Positions 36,935 through 45,171 of a stretch of 53,408 nt of DNA are shown piece by piece; the stretch's first letter is position 1; the number at the start of each line of letters is the position of its first letter. The notes below the pieces were generated by a model. That model was not told the origin of the DNA and did not search any database. It worked only from the letters and a program-made list of their open reading frames with translations. The stretch comes from Pseudomonadota bacterium. Its GTDB lineage: Bacteria; Pseudomonadota; Gammaproteobacteria; Burkholderiales; JAJZUU01. The position numbers and the translations under genes are program-made. The DNA is taken from positions 1 to 53,408 of the forward strand of contig JAJZUU010000013.1 in NCBI GenBank assembly GCA_021848325.1, read 5' to 3'.

Positions 36935-38086
36935 TCAGCGCCACTTTTTCCGCTCCAGGGTGGCGAACTGCTCTATCCCCATGACGCTGAACAGGGCAGC
37001 CACCATTTCGTTGGCCCCCTGAATACGGACCCGCTTGCCGCCGGCATTGAGCTGCATCAGGGCGTTCAGAAAATTTCCCACGCAGCCGAAGTCCACCCGC
37101 GGCACCTGCGACAGGTCGAGGCGGACCTCCCCATGCGCCGCGGCATACTGGGCAAGCCCCCGCAATATCTGCTCGCTGTTGCCGGAAATCACGCCCGTCA
37201 CCCGATACGCCTCCGCGTCCGGGGATGCCTCCCCGTTCTGGGCCTGCAACGGGCCGTGCTGCGCCTGGGCCGAGTGGGGCGACCGCTCCCAGGAAGGGGG
37301 CGATATCTCCAGGGTCACCGCGTAGTCTATGGCCAGTTCCTCGAACTCGGTCCGCATCCCGAGAATCTGGTAGAGTTCCAGCAACAGCAGCCAGTGGCTG
37401 GGCGCCTGCGCCCCCCGGATCGCTTCCTTGAGCAGTCCCACCGGATTTCCGGTTCCGCCCAACTGGACCTTGACTCCGCTCTTTTTCAGCCCTTGCAACA
37501 GGTCCAGCAGCAGTTCGCTGCCGGAGGCCTCCATGCCCGTTATCTTGGACAGGTCCAGGCGCAGGCCGCCGCCTTCCCCGGCCGCCTGCCGCAGTCGCTG
37601 GAATGTCGGCGCATCGTCCGCGGACAACACCCCCCGGGGAGCGAACTCCGCCGCCCCCCGGACAGCGGCGGGGCCGTTTGCTTCGGCGCCGCCGCCGGCC
37701 GTCTCCGGCCACGCCGGGGCGGAGCGCTCGAACTGCACCACGAATTCCAGCGCCAGTTCCTCGAACGACTGCCTTTCCCCCCCCAACTGATACAGCTCGA
37801 ACAGCATCAGCCAGGGCCTGGGATCGTTGCGGCAGGGGGCTTCGCGGGTGCACTGGATCAGGGTGGCCAGCGCCTGCTCGACCCGATCGTTGGCGTACAG
37901 TACGGCCGCCTCCTCCTCAGCCGAAGACCCGTCGGAGAAAGCCTCGGCGGCGATCTCTTCGACTTCGATAGCCGCCGGGGACACGCTGGTGGGCGGGACG
38001 AATTCCGCCGGCGCGGCGCGGCCGCCGGCGACATCCACCGCCGCAGGCGGTTTGGGCCCGCTCTTACGGAAAAAGGGAAAGACCAC
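36935..38086 (-). CDS. Protein with two STAS domains in a duplicated helical-STAS arrangement
   Basis: About 383 residues, cytosolic, starting at GTG 38086 (MVFPFFRKSG) with GAGG about ten bases upstream; the longer frame to 38131 adds unlikely sequence. The protein consists of two copies of a unit. Each has a helical segment (PWLMLFELYQLGG then FEELALEFVVQFE; and WLLLLELYQILG then FEELAIDYAVTLE). Each is paired with a STAS-like sheet (LRLDLSKITGMEASGSELLL; VRLDLSQVPRVDFGC). STAS domains serve as anti-sigma antagonist or transporter regulators; no partner switch genes are nearby. It sits between hslV and a transposon remnant. Confidence 0.75.
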   Translation of the reverse strand: MVFPFFRKSGPKPPAAVDVAGGRAAPAEFVPPTSVSPAAIEVEEIAAEAFSDGSSAEEEAAVLYANDRVEQALATLIQCTREAPCRNDPRPWLMLFELYQLGGERQSFEELALEFVVQFERSAPAWPETAGGGAEANGPAAVRGAAEFAPRGVLSADDAPTFQRLRQAAGEGGGLRLDLSKITGMEASGSELLLDLLQGLKKSGVKVQLGGTGNPVGLLKEAIRGAQAPSHWLLLLELYQILGMRTEFEELAIDYAVTLEISPPSWERSPHSAQAQHGPLQAQNGEASPDAEAYRVTGVISGNSEQILRGLAQYAAAHGEVRLDLSQVPRVDFGCVGNFLNALMQLNAGGKRVRIQGANEMVAALFSVMGIEQFATLERKKWR

Positions 38087-38165
38087 TATTATCGCCTCGT
38101 CTCCAAAATACCCTTCACAGCATAGGGCCAAATCTCCCGCGCTTCAACAGTGCTCACTCGGCCCC

Positions 38166-38817
38166 CAGGGCAATCGCACTATCTTGGAGCAAAAACTGGC
38201 ACAGAAGATTCTCTGGCAAGGGTTTTCCCCAAGGAGGTCCGCCGATGCTGCCGAATCCCAAGCCCTAATTTTGACAAAGTACCCGATCCCCGCCGGGAAA
38301 CGGAGAACAAGCTGCACGCCTTGTCGGACATTCTGAGCGTAGCCTTGTGCGCCATTCTGTCGGGGATGAATGACTGGGAAGCGGTGGTGGAATTTTGGCA
38401 TGCCAAGAAAGATTGGCTACGGCAATTTTTGCCGCTGGCGAACGGCATTCCCTCGCACGACACCTTGGCCGCGTGTTCTCGCTGATCGATCCGGCTGCCT
38501 TCGAGGCGGCGCTGCTTCATCGCCTCGCTGCCCGCCGAGGCACAACGGATTGGCCATGTCATCCGTGCCCACTGGGGAATCGAGAATTCGTTGCACTGGG
38601 TGCTGGACATGGCTTTTAACGAGGATCAGTCACACGCCCGAACAGGCCATGCCGCCGAGAATCTCGCCATCATCCGTCGCTTCGCCCCGAATCTCTTGCG
38701 CCAAGCCAAGGACTCCGGGCTCGGCGTCAAGAACAAACGCCTGCGCGCCGCTTATGACGATAACTTCCGGGCCTCCGTCCTGCAGTTCGCGCCGGTTTTT
38801 ATAGTGCGATTGCCCTG
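38166..38817 (+). mobile_element. Internally deleted ISAs1-family insertion element
   Basis: The ends are perfect 17-bp inverted repeats, CAGGGCAATCGCACTAT at 38166-38182 and its complement at 38801-38817. The 652-bp body is about half a normal ISAs1 element and contains transposase fragments on the plus strand. I see no clear target duplication outside the repeats. It lies between the STAS gene and the hpf fusion, and its right end almost touches the hpf stop codon. Confidence 0.85.
38245..38800 (+). pseudogene. ISAs1-type transposase remnant
   Basis: A strong ribosome site AAGGAGG (38231-38237) precedes ATG 38245. The frame then shifts within eight codons. The N-terminal family block follows (VPDPRRETENKLHALSDI, ILSGMNDWEAVVEFW, ANGIPSHDTL). 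A missing base near 38465 shifts the frame again into GRVFSLIDPAAFEAALL. A deletion near 38515-38525 joins this to the C-terminal block (IASLPAEAQRIGHVI, AHWGIENSLHWVLDMAFNED, ENLAIIRRFAPNLL). The catalytic core between these blocks is lost, so it cannot encode an active enzyme. Confidence 0.85.
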
Positions 38818-38822
38818 CGGGG

Positions 38823-39371
38823 TCACTCCGGCGGGCGGTGCCTGCCCACGCTGATCCGGTTGGCCTGAAAGCCCTCGCCGGCCGGTTCCTCCAGGAACAC
38901 CACCTCCTCGCCTACCGCGAGTTGATCGAATTCGGGGTGAACCACGTTGTAACGGTGAAAGTAGAGCTCCCGCCCTTCGGGCGTTTCGATGAATCCGTAA
39001 CCCTCCTCCGGGAACAACCGCGCGACGCGGCCGTGCAACTCCATCTCGTGCGCCTTCACCTCCCCGCGTTGGCGCCGCCCATAGTCCTCCAGCCGGCGTT
39101 TCGCATGATCGAAGGCGTCGCGAATGGCCACGTAGACGTCCTCGGCCCGGTCGCGGTTGACCACCACCTCGCCCCCCGGCACGGTGAGGTCAATGCGCAC
39201 GTTGTACAGCTTGCCCTGGTGGTGGTGCCTCTGGATCATGCCCACCACCACGCGGCAGCCCATGATCTTGTCGTAGAACACCTCCAGTTTTCCCGCCTTG
39301 TCGCGGACGTGGGCCTCCACGGCGTCCGAAGGGGGCACGTCGCGAAAGGTGATTTGAAGCGGTATCTGCAT
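38823..39371 (-). CDS. hpf: HPF/RaiA-type ribosome-associated protein fused to a cold-shock-like domain
   Basis: A 182-residue protein. Residues 1-105 are the sigma-54 modulation/HPF fold (MQIPLQITFRDVPPSDAVE, RVVVGMIQRHHHQGKLYNV). Residues about 118-180 are an OB/cold-shock-like domain with the RNA-binding pattern GRVARLFPEEGYGFIET and ELYFHRYNVV. It probably binds the small ribosomal subunit under stress, with the second domain touching RNA. ATG 39371 starts at the conserved MQIPLQI. It is bounded by an IS remnant downstream and a MITE upstream. Confidence 0.9.
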   Translation of the reverse strand: MQIPLQITFRDVPPSDAVEAHVRDKAGKLEVFYDKIMGCRVVVGMIQRHHHQGKLYNVRIDLTVPGGEVVVNRDRAEDVYVAIRDAFDHAKRRLEDYGRRQRGEVKAHEMELHGRVARLFPEEGYGFIETPEGRELYFHRYNVVHPEFDQLAVGEEVVFLEEPAGEGFQANRISVGRHRPPE

Positions 39372-39491
39372 GATCGGCTGCTCCCTGCGCAAGGGCCCGG
39401 GCCCGGGTGGACGAATGGCGGCAACCCGCCTGCTTTCATATTAGCAACAAAATCCCGGCCGGGTGGAGTTTCGGGTTCGCGCGGCCGGCGC

Positions 39492-39636
39492 CTTAGGCGT
39501 CGAGAAACAATAATTTGGACATTTGCCGTGGCCCGGAGAGTTGCGGCGAATCCGCGCGTCTGCGGCGTTGCGAACCTTGCATCCATCGCGGATTCGCCGC
39601 AACAAATGTCCAAGTTATTATTTCTCGACGCCTTAG
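39492..39636. mobile_element. MITE-like element with CTTAG duplication at the xerC stop
   Basis: A 135-bp body (39497-39631) is flanked by CTTAG at 39492-39496 and 39632-39636. The ends (39497-39525 and 39603-39631) are inverted repeats matching at 27 of 29 positions, beginning GCGTCGAGAAA. A second, perfect 17-bp inverted repeat, GTTGCGGCGAATCCGCG, lies inside (39540-39556 and 39587-39603). There is no ORF. The xerC stop codon (39633-39635, minus strand TAA) falls within the right CTTAG copy. Confidence 0.75.
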
Positions 39637-40523
39637 GGCTTCTTCTTGGCCCGGGGGTGGGCGGCGTCGTAGACCTTGGCCAGGTGCTGGAAGTCCAGGT
39701 GGGTATAGACCTGGGTGGTGGAGATGCTGGCATGGCCCAGCATCTCCTGCACCGCGCGCAGGTCCCCGCTGGACTGCAGCAGATGGGAGGCGAATGAGTG
39801 GCGCAGCACGTGGGGATGGACGTTGGCCGGGAGCCCCTGCTGCAGTGCCCAGCTTTTGAGGCGGTACTGAACCATGCGGGCGCTCAGGCGGCGCCCCAGC
39901 CGGCTGACGAACAGCGCGCCCTCTCCCTGCCGCGCCAGCTTGGCGCGTTCGGCGAGCCATGCCCGCAGCGCGTCGAGGGCGAAGCGGCCCACCGGCACGA
40001 TGCGGGTCTTGTTGCCCTTGCCGGTGACCCGCACCATTCCTTCGGGGAAATCGACGTCGCCCGGATCGAGGGCCACCAGTTCGCCAAGCCGCAGGCCGGA
40101 GGAGTAGAACAACTCGAACATGGCCTTGTCCCGCAGCGCAAGCGGGTCTTGGGCGGGCCGCGCCAGCAACCGGCTGGCCCCGTCGGGGGACAGCGCCTGG
40201 GGCAGGTTCTTGGCCGCCTTCGGCGCACGCAACCCGACACAGGGGTTATGGCCGAAGCCGTGGTCGCGCCCGAGGTAATGAAAAAAGCCGCGCCACGCGC
40301 TCAACATGCGGGCCAGGCTCCTCCCGTTCAGCCCACTCCCGTGGCATTGAGCGATGAAGCGGCGGATCTGGTGGTCCTGCAATTGGTCGAGCGGGATGTC
40401 CGCCGCCAGTTGCAGCAATCGCTCCACGTCCCGCCGGTAGCTGTCGCAGGTAAGGGGGCTCAGGCGCCGTTCGTGGGCGAGATGGGAAAGATAGGCCGCC
40501 AGGAGTCCGCCGGAGTTTTCCAC
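39633..40523 (-). CDS. xerC: Site-specific tyrosine recombinase XerC
   Basis: A 296-residue integrase-fold recombinase that, with XerD, resolves chromosome dimers at dif. The SAM-like N-domain (LAAYLSHLAHERRLSPLT) is followed by the catalytic domain with Arg in SSGLRLGEL, HVLRHSFASHLL, GHASISTTQVY and the Tyr in QVYTHLD. It is the last gene of the dapF-DUF484-xerC series. Its final codons ...RAKKKP and stop lie against the edge of a MITE, so the original C-terminus may have been slightly altered. Confidence 0.95.
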   Translation of the reverse strand: MENSGGLLAAYLSHLAHERRLSPLTCDSYRRDVERLLQLAADIPLDQLQDHQIRRFIAQCHGSGLNGRSLARMLSAWRGFFHYLGRDHGFGHNPCVGLRAPKAAKNLPQALSPDGASRLLARPAQDPLALRDKAMFELFYSSGLRLGELVALDPGDVDFPEGMVRVTGKGNKTRIVPVGRFALDALRAWLAERAKLARQGEGALFVSRLGRRLSARMVQYRLKSWALQQGLPANVHPHVLRHSFASHLLQSSGDLRAVQEMLGHASISTTQVYTHLDFQHLAKVYDAAHPRAKKKP

Positions 40524-40544
40524 GGCTGCGCCGCCCGCCGGCCC

Positions 40545-41201
40545 TCAGCCCTCGCCCAGGTGGCGCATGAACGCCACGCTCACCAGTTCGCCCAGCCGCT
40601 TCAGGTACAGGGTGCCCATCTCCGGATAGAAGCGTTCGGCGTCTTCGCTGGCCAGCACCAGCAGGCCGAAGGTCTGCTCCGCCCGCAATGCCACCATGGC
40701 GAAGGACAGCAGCCGCTCGGCGTCCTCACCGAACAGGCTGGCGGTCTCGTACACGGCATGGGGGCCGCAGTAGGGGTTGGTGAGGTTTTCGGTAAAGACG
40801 CGCAGTTCCTTGCTGACCTCGGAGAACTCCGGCAGGTCCGGGCGTGCCGGCGCGCCGCCCCACAGCCGGAGCAGCGCATGGGGCACGGCGAAGTCCTCCC
40901 GCAGGTTGAAATAGACGGCGTGCATCAAAGCATCGAGGTTGCGCGCCATGAGCAGCGCCAGACTGACCCGGTGCACCTTGTCGCCGATGGCGTCGTTTTC
41001 TTCCCCGAACTGGATCAGTTCCGCCAGCTTGGACTCCAGCAGCCTGATCTTTTCCCGCAGCGCGAGGATCTGCCGCTCTCCGATGGAGATTGCGCGCCCC
41101 CCGTGGGGGTGGGGCAGGGAGACGTCGGCCAGCAACGGCGCGTTCTCCGCAAAGAACTCCGGATGGGCCTTCAGATATTCCGCTACGTCTTCTGATTTCA
41201 T
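40545..41201 (-). CDS. DUF484 family protein (GAF-like)
   Basis: A 218-residue cytosolic protein. The N-terminal [19 protein letters not shown] and [16 protein letters not shown] are the DUF484 signature. A short coiled coil ([19 protein letters not shown]) leads to a GAF-like domain ([20 protein letters not shown]). The family is always near dapF and xerC in Proteobacteria, but its function is unknown. Its ATG overlaps the dapF stop in ATGA. Confidence 0.9.
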   Translation of the reverse strand: MKSEDVAEYLKAHPEFFAENAPLLADVSLPHPHGGRAISIGERQILALREKIRLLESKLAELIQFGEENDAIGDKVHRVSLALLMARNLDALMHAVYFNLREDFAVPHALLRLWGGAPARPDLPEFSEVSKELRVFTENLTNPYCGPHAVYETASLFGEDAERLLSFAMVALRAEQTFGLLVLASEDAERFYPEMGTLYLKRLGELVSVAFMRHLGEG

Positions 41202-42085
41202 CGAGTTTCCTCATTGTTTAGATTCCGGGGGGAAGCCTCGCTCCCGGGCCCTCCCGGCAGTTCGATCTCGCCCTCGAACACGGTCACCGCGGGGCCGGTC
41301 ATCCATACCGGCCGGCCTTCCCCTTCCCAGCCCACGGTAAGCTCGCCGCCGCGGGCGATCACCCTGACCTGGCGGTCCAGCAGGCCGCGCAGGATGCCGG
41401 CCACCACCGCGGCACAGGCGCCCGTGCCGCAGGCCAGGGTCTCCCCCGCGCCGCGTTCGTATACCCGCAGCTTGATGTGGCCGCGGTCCAGCACCTGCAT
41501 ATACCCCGCGTTGACCCGCTGGGGGAAACGCGGGTGGCGCTCGATCAGCGGTCCCTGGGTGGCGACCGGGGCGCTGTCCGCATCGTCCACCCGCTGCACT
41601 GCGTGGGGATTGCCCATGGACAGGACGCTGACCTCCACGAGTTCGCCCCCCACCTGCAGGGGATAGCTCAGGGCCCGCCGTTCCGCCACGAAGGGGATCT
41701 GCTCCGGCTCGAACCGGGGCGCCCCCATGTCCACCGTGACCTGGCCGTCCGCCTCCAGCCTGGGGGCGATGATCCCGCCCAGGGTCTCCACCCGGATCTC
41801 GCGCTTGTCGGTGAGCCCCTTGTCGTGCACGAAGCGCACGAAGCAGCGGGCGCCGTTGCCGCACTGCTGCACCTCGCCGCCGTCGGCGTTGAAGATCCGG
41901 TAGCGGAAATCCGCGTCCGGCCGGGTCGGCCGTTCCACCAGCAGGACCTGGTCGCAGCCGATGCCGAAATGGCGGTCGGCGATGAACGCGATCCGGGCCG
42001 GGTCGAGCGCCACCTGCTGGGTGATCCCGTCGAACACCACGAAGTCGTTGCCCAGCCCGTGCATCTTGGTGAACTTGAGCGCCAT
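41198..42085 (-). CDS. dapF: Diaminopimelate epimerase
   Basis: A 295-residue cofactor-independent racemase that converts LL- to meso-diaminopimelate for lysine and peptidoglycan. The two catalytic cysteines are visible: Cys75 in [11 protein letters not shown] and the second in [13 protein letters not shown]. The N-terminus [15 protein letters not shown] is standard, with ATG 42085 chosen over a 47-residue longer frame. It overlaps the upstream CoA-binding gene (ATGA) and the downstream DUF484 gene (ATGA). Confidence 0.97.
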   Translation of the reverse strand: MALKFTKMHGLGNDFVVFDGITQQVALDPARIAFIADRHFGIGCDQVLLVERPTRPDADFRYRIFNADGGEVQQCGNGARCFVRFVHDKGLTDKREIRVETLGGIIAPRLEADGQVTVDMGAPRFEPEQIPFVAERRALSYPLQVGGELVEVSVLSMGNPHAVQRVDDADSAPVATQGPLIERHPRFPQRVNAGYMQVLDRGHIKLRVYERGAGETLACGTGACAAVVAGILRGLLDRQVRVIARGGELTVGWEGEGRPVWMTGPAVTVFEGEIELPGGPGSEASPRNLNNEETR

Positions 42086-42501
42086 CAGCGGCAGAACGTC
42101 CGGTAGTCCCGGTAGATGCAGCGGTCCATGACCACGGTCATGCCGCCTCCCCGCGCCCGTTGCGCGGCCGGCTCGTTGACGATGCCCTCCTGGATCCAGA
42201 GGGCGGGAACCCCCAGGGCCAGGCACTGGTCCACGATGCCGTCGACGAACTCGGCGGCCCGGAACACGTCCACCAGGTCGATCGGCGGCGGCACGTCCTC
42301 CAGCCGGCCGTAGGCCTTCTGCCCCAGCACCTGCTCCACCTTGGGGCGCACCGGGACGATGTCGAAGCCGAAGCCCTGCATGGCCTTGGCCACAACATAG
42401 CTGGGCCGCGCCGGGTTGGGCGACAGCCCAACCACCGCGATGTTGCGCGTCCTTTTCAGCAGGGCGCAGATCTCTTCCGCAGACGGATTTCGAAACGTCA
42501 T
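42085..42501 (-). CDS. CoA-binding domain protein (YccU family)
   Basis: A 138-residue single-domain Rossmann-like protein. [17 protein letters not shown] is the CoA-binding loop, followed by [17 protein letters not shown] and [15 protein letters not shown]. The family is common and poorly characterised. ATG 42501 overlaps the stop of the preceding gene by ATGA, and its own stop overlaps the dapF start in the same way. Confidence 0.9.
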   Translation of the reverse strand: MTFRNPSAEEICALLKRTRNIAVVGLSPNPARPSYVVAKAMQGFGFDIVPVRPKVEQVLGQKAYGRLEDVPPPIDLVDVFRAAEFVDGIVDQCLALGVPALWIQEGIVNEPAAQRARGGGMTVVMDRCIYRDYRTFCR

Positions 42502-42947
42502 CGTGTCCCCCACACCAGCAGGTGCCGGTCGCTCACCGCCTCCACCAGCAGATGGCCGAGCCCCGCCGCCAGCAATTGCGCGCGCACCTCCGGCGGGCGG
42601 TAGGCCGCCAGCGGCGAATGGCGGAAGTCCCGGCGCAGGATCGGCGGGGCGTCCGCCGCGTGTCGGGCCACCAGTTCGTCCGCCGCCTCCGGCGAGACCG
42701 GGCGCAGCAGGTCCATCACCAGCAGCGCCGCCCCGGGCCGGGCCGCGTCGTTCACAGTCTGCCACAGCACCGCCGGGTCGTCGAGATGGTGCAGCAGGCT
42801 GTTGCTGATCATCCCGGCGAAGCCCGTGCCCACGGCCTGCCCCGGCGCGAGGTGGCGTTTCTCCAAGACGATCCTGTCTGCCGGGTCGGCCGCCGCCTGG
42901 GCCGGGTCGTCCCTCAGTTCGGGTTCGGGAATTCGCTCCATGGGCAT
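42498..42947 (-). CDS. Methyltransferase-like fragment lacking the SAM-binding half
   Basis: A 149-residue protein. Residues 1-15 ([17 protein letters not shown]) and from about 45 onwards ([55 protein letters not shown]) look like the start and the C-terminal half of a class I SAM-dependent methyltransferase. The part that should hold the glycine-rich SAM-binding motif is replaced by about 28 residues. The frame is intact and both ends are ATGA-coupled to neighbours. It may be an in-frame deletion product or a catalytically dead protein. Confidence 0.7.
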   Translation of the reverse strand: MPMERIPEPELRDDPAQAAADPADRIVLEKRHLAPGQAVGTGFAGMISNSLLHHLDDPAVLWQTVNDAARPGAALLVMDLLRPVSPEAADELVARHAADAPPILRRDFRHSPLAAYRPPEVRAQLLAAGLGHLLVEAVSDRHLLVWGTR

Positions 42948-43819
42948 CAGCGGTAAAACCGCTCCTCCCCCGGCGGCCGGGTCTTGAAACGCTTGTGCAG
43001 CCAGAAGTACTGCTCCGGCATCTCCAGCACCCGCTCCTCGATGAAGGCGTTCATGCGCCGGGTATCGTGTTCCACGCCCTCGCCGGGAAAGTCCTGCCAG
43101 GCCGGATAGAACCGCAGCAGGTAGCCCTCCCCCCCCGGCAACTGGCGGGTCACGCAGGGCACCACCGCCGCCCCCGTAGCCCGGGCGAGGCGGGACAGGG
43201 CGGTGATGGTGGCGGCGGGCACCCCGAAAAAAGGTACGAATATGGCGTCGCGGGGCCCGTAATCCATGTCCGGGAGATAGTAGAACGGCAGCCCCTCCCG
43301 CAGCGCCTTCACCACCGGGCGGATGCCGTCCTGGCGGGAAAGCAGGCGCGCGTTGCCGAAACGGGTCCTGCCGTGCAGCAGCACCGCATCGAACACGGGG
43401 TTCTTCTGGCGGCTGTAGATGGAGACCAGGGGATAGTCGCAGGTCAGCCGCACGCCCCCCATGTCCAACCCGACGAAGTGGGGCGCGAGCCAGATCACCG
43501 GGCGGTCCCCCACCGCCTGCCAGTGCTCCAGTCCCTCGACACGCACCAGCTTGCGGATGCGTGCCGCGGAAGACCACCACAGGATGCCGTGTTCCACGAA
43601 GGCCCGCCCGAAGGCGCGGAAGTGCCGCCGTACCAGACGCTCCCGCTCCCGGGGCGGCATGGCGGGGAAACACAGGACCAGGTTGGTGCGCGCCACCCGG
43701 CGCCGTTCCGCGCCCAGGACGTAGAACAGCATTCCCAACGCCCGGCCCAGCAGGGAGAGCAGGGGCAAGGGCAGGAAGTGGAGCAACCACAGGGCGGCAA
43801 GGCCGATTCGGGCAAGCAT
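42947..43819 (-). CDS. Lipid A acyltransferase (LpxL/HtrB family), downstream copy
   Basis: A 290-residue inner-membrane acyltransferase. An N-terminal anchor (IGLAALWLLHFLPLPLLSLL) precedes the catalytic HX4D motif in LAPHFVGLDMGG (His114, Asp119) and the second block YLPDMDYGPRDAIFVPFFG. It transfers an acyl chain to Kdo2-lipid IVA or its lauroylated product. Two adjacent paralogues here probably add the two secondary chains. The stop overlaps the next gene (ATGA). Confidence 0.9.
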   Translation of the reverse strand: MLARIGLAALWLLHFLPLPLLSLLGRALGMLFYVLGAERRRVARTNLVLCFPAMPPRERERLVRRHFRAFGRAFVEHGILWWSSAARIRKLVRVEGLEHWQAVGDRPVIWLAPHFVGLDMGGVRLTCDYPLVSIYSRQKNPVFDAVLLHGRTRFGNARLLSRQDGIRPVVKALREGLPFYYLPDMDYGPRDAIFVPFFGVPAATITALSRLARATGAAVVPCVTRQLPGGEGYLLRFYPAWQDFPGEGVEHDTRRMNAFIEERVLEMPEQYFWLHKRFKTRPPGEERFYR

Positions 43820-43864
43820 GGCGGAGCGGAAGCGAACGGTAAAAGCGCTATGGTACCAGGGGAG

Positions 43865-44758
43865 TCAAGTGGGCGGCGGCCCCGGTGGTGGGCCGGTGGG
43901 GGGTTCCACGCCGCGGGGCACCTTGTAGCGGTTGTAGCTCCACAGGTATTGCCCGGGGCAACGCCGCACCAGTTCCTCCACCGCCCGGTTGAGGAGGGCG
44001 GCGTCCCCCTGCTTGTCGCCGCTGAGGGCGCCGGGCATAGGCTCCAGCCACAGCCGGTAGCCCCTGCCCCACGGCAGGCGTTCCGCAAAGGCGAGCAGGA
44101 CGGCGGCCCCGGTGGCCTGGTGCAGACTGCCCACCAGGGTCATGGTGTAGGCGGGTCGACCGAAGAAATCCGCCCAAACCCCTTCGCCGCGGTTGGGCAC
44201 CTGGTCCGGCAGGACGCCTACTGCCTCGCCCCGTTTCAGGGCCGCCAGCAACGCCTTCACCCCCTTCAGACTGGTGGGTGCCAGGCTCACCTGTCCGCGT
44301 ACCCGACCCGCCTGCATCAGCGGCTCCAGCCAGCGCAGCCGGGGCGGCCGGTAGAGCACGGTGATGGGGTGGCGGGCGGCGTAATACAGGCTGGCGATCT
44401 CGAAGCAGCCCTGGTGGGGCGTGAGGAAGACAATGCCGCGACCCCTTTCCAGGGCCGCCTCCACGTGCTCCCAGCCGCGGCACCCCCGCATCAGGCGCAG
44501 CACGCGCCGTTGCGGGCGCAGCCAGATCGGCAGCAACTCCGTCACGCTCTTGCCGGCCTCGGCCACCGCCCGGCGCAGCAGCCTGCGGCAGGCGCGGGCG
44601 TCGCCGCACAGCCCGCTGGCCGCCAGATTATCCTCCATGCGCCGGGCGTAGCGCCGGGAAGAGAGGAACGTGAGCCAGCCCAGGATGCCCCCCAGGGCAT
44701 GGATCAGGCACAGCGGCAGGTAGGCGGGAAGGCTTAGCAGCCTCTTGATGAGACCCAT
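43865..44758 (-). CDS. Lipid A acyltransferase (LpxL/LpxM family), upstream copy
   Basis: A 297-residue paralogue of the next gene, about 45 bp upstream of it. The N-terminal helix LPAYLPLCLIHALGGILGWL leads to a catalytic HX4E motif in LTPHQGCFEIAS (His115, Glu120). LLPDQVPNRGEGVWADFFG is the second conserved block. HX4E versus HX4D and different acceptor loops suggest the two copies have different acyl positions; which is LpxL and which LpxM cannot be decided. Confidence 0.9.
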   Translation of the reverse strand: MGLIKRLLSLPAYLPLCLIHALGGILGWLTFLSSRRYARRMEDNLAASGLCGDARACRRLLRRAVAEAGKSVTELLPIWLRPQRRVLRLMRGCRGWEHVEAALERGRGIVFLTPHQGCFEIASLYYAARHPITVLYRPPRLRWLEPLMQAGRVRGQVSLAPTSLKGVKALLAALKRGEAVGVLPDQVPNRGEGVWADFFGRPAYTMTLVGSLHQATGAAVLLAFAERLPWGRGYRLWLEPMPGALSGDKQGDAALLNRAVEELVRRCPGQYLWSYNRYKVPRGVEPPTGPPPGPPPT

Positions 44759-45171
44759 TCGTGGTTATCGAAGCTTCTTGTGCGGAGGCGGAATGCCGTC
44801 CGGTTATTATCCCGGCTTTATCGAGTACGTAGGATACCCCACAGTATGCCCGCCGTGGCAACAACTGCCAAACGGCGGCGGTCCCGCGGACCGATCGAGG
44901 CTGTAACGCATGGTATGGAAAATGGGCTGATGAAAATCGGAGAGGCGGCGGCGCTGCTCGGGACGAGGCCTGCCGCGGCTGCCCGACCTTGGCGCTGCTG
45001 AATCAGGCGCCCCTGTTCGAGTTGATCTTGCAGCAGGAGCGCTAGCCCGGACGACCTTCCCCGGGCCGGACGGCCATCGCCGCGTCGTGCGAAAAACCCC
45101 TGTCGGGGTGCGCAAGAATCTGGTATCTTTAGCCGATTCCGTATACCCGAACAACCAAACACCCCAATGTC
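44759..45171. other. 413-bp spacer upstream of metK, with an HTH-like peptide remnant
   Basis: No full gene, tRNA or recognisable SAM riboswitch is seen. On the plus strand ATG 44930 opens a 23-codon frame, MKIGEAAALLGT..., which looks like the first helix-turn-helix of a MerR or excisionase-type protein. It stops at 45001, and a following frame ends in LFELILQQER. It may be the remains of a deleted regulator, or chance. The last 60 bp hold the metK leader. Confidence 0.4.

Noticed and set aside
38150-38840. Target-site duplication around the ISAs1 remnant
   Set aside because: The flanks (ACTCGGCCCC on the left, CGGGGTCACT on the right) do not form a direct repeat, so none is claimed.
39633-40523. 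xerC as a phage or integron integrase
   Set aside because: Gene order with dapF and DUF484, length and motifs are those of the chromosomal XerC; no phage genes or attachment sites are near.
42502-42808. N-terminal extension of the CoA-binding protein (about 88 codons upstream)
   Set aside because: The extension is a Gly/Pro/Ala/Arg-rich shadow of the methyltransferase fragment in another frame; ATG 42501 gives the normal family length.
44759-45171. SAM riboswitch upstream of metK
   Set aside because: No SAM-I, SAM-II or SAM-IV core could be traced in the 413-bp leader; the only methyl-cycle riboswitch visible is the SAH type before ahcY.
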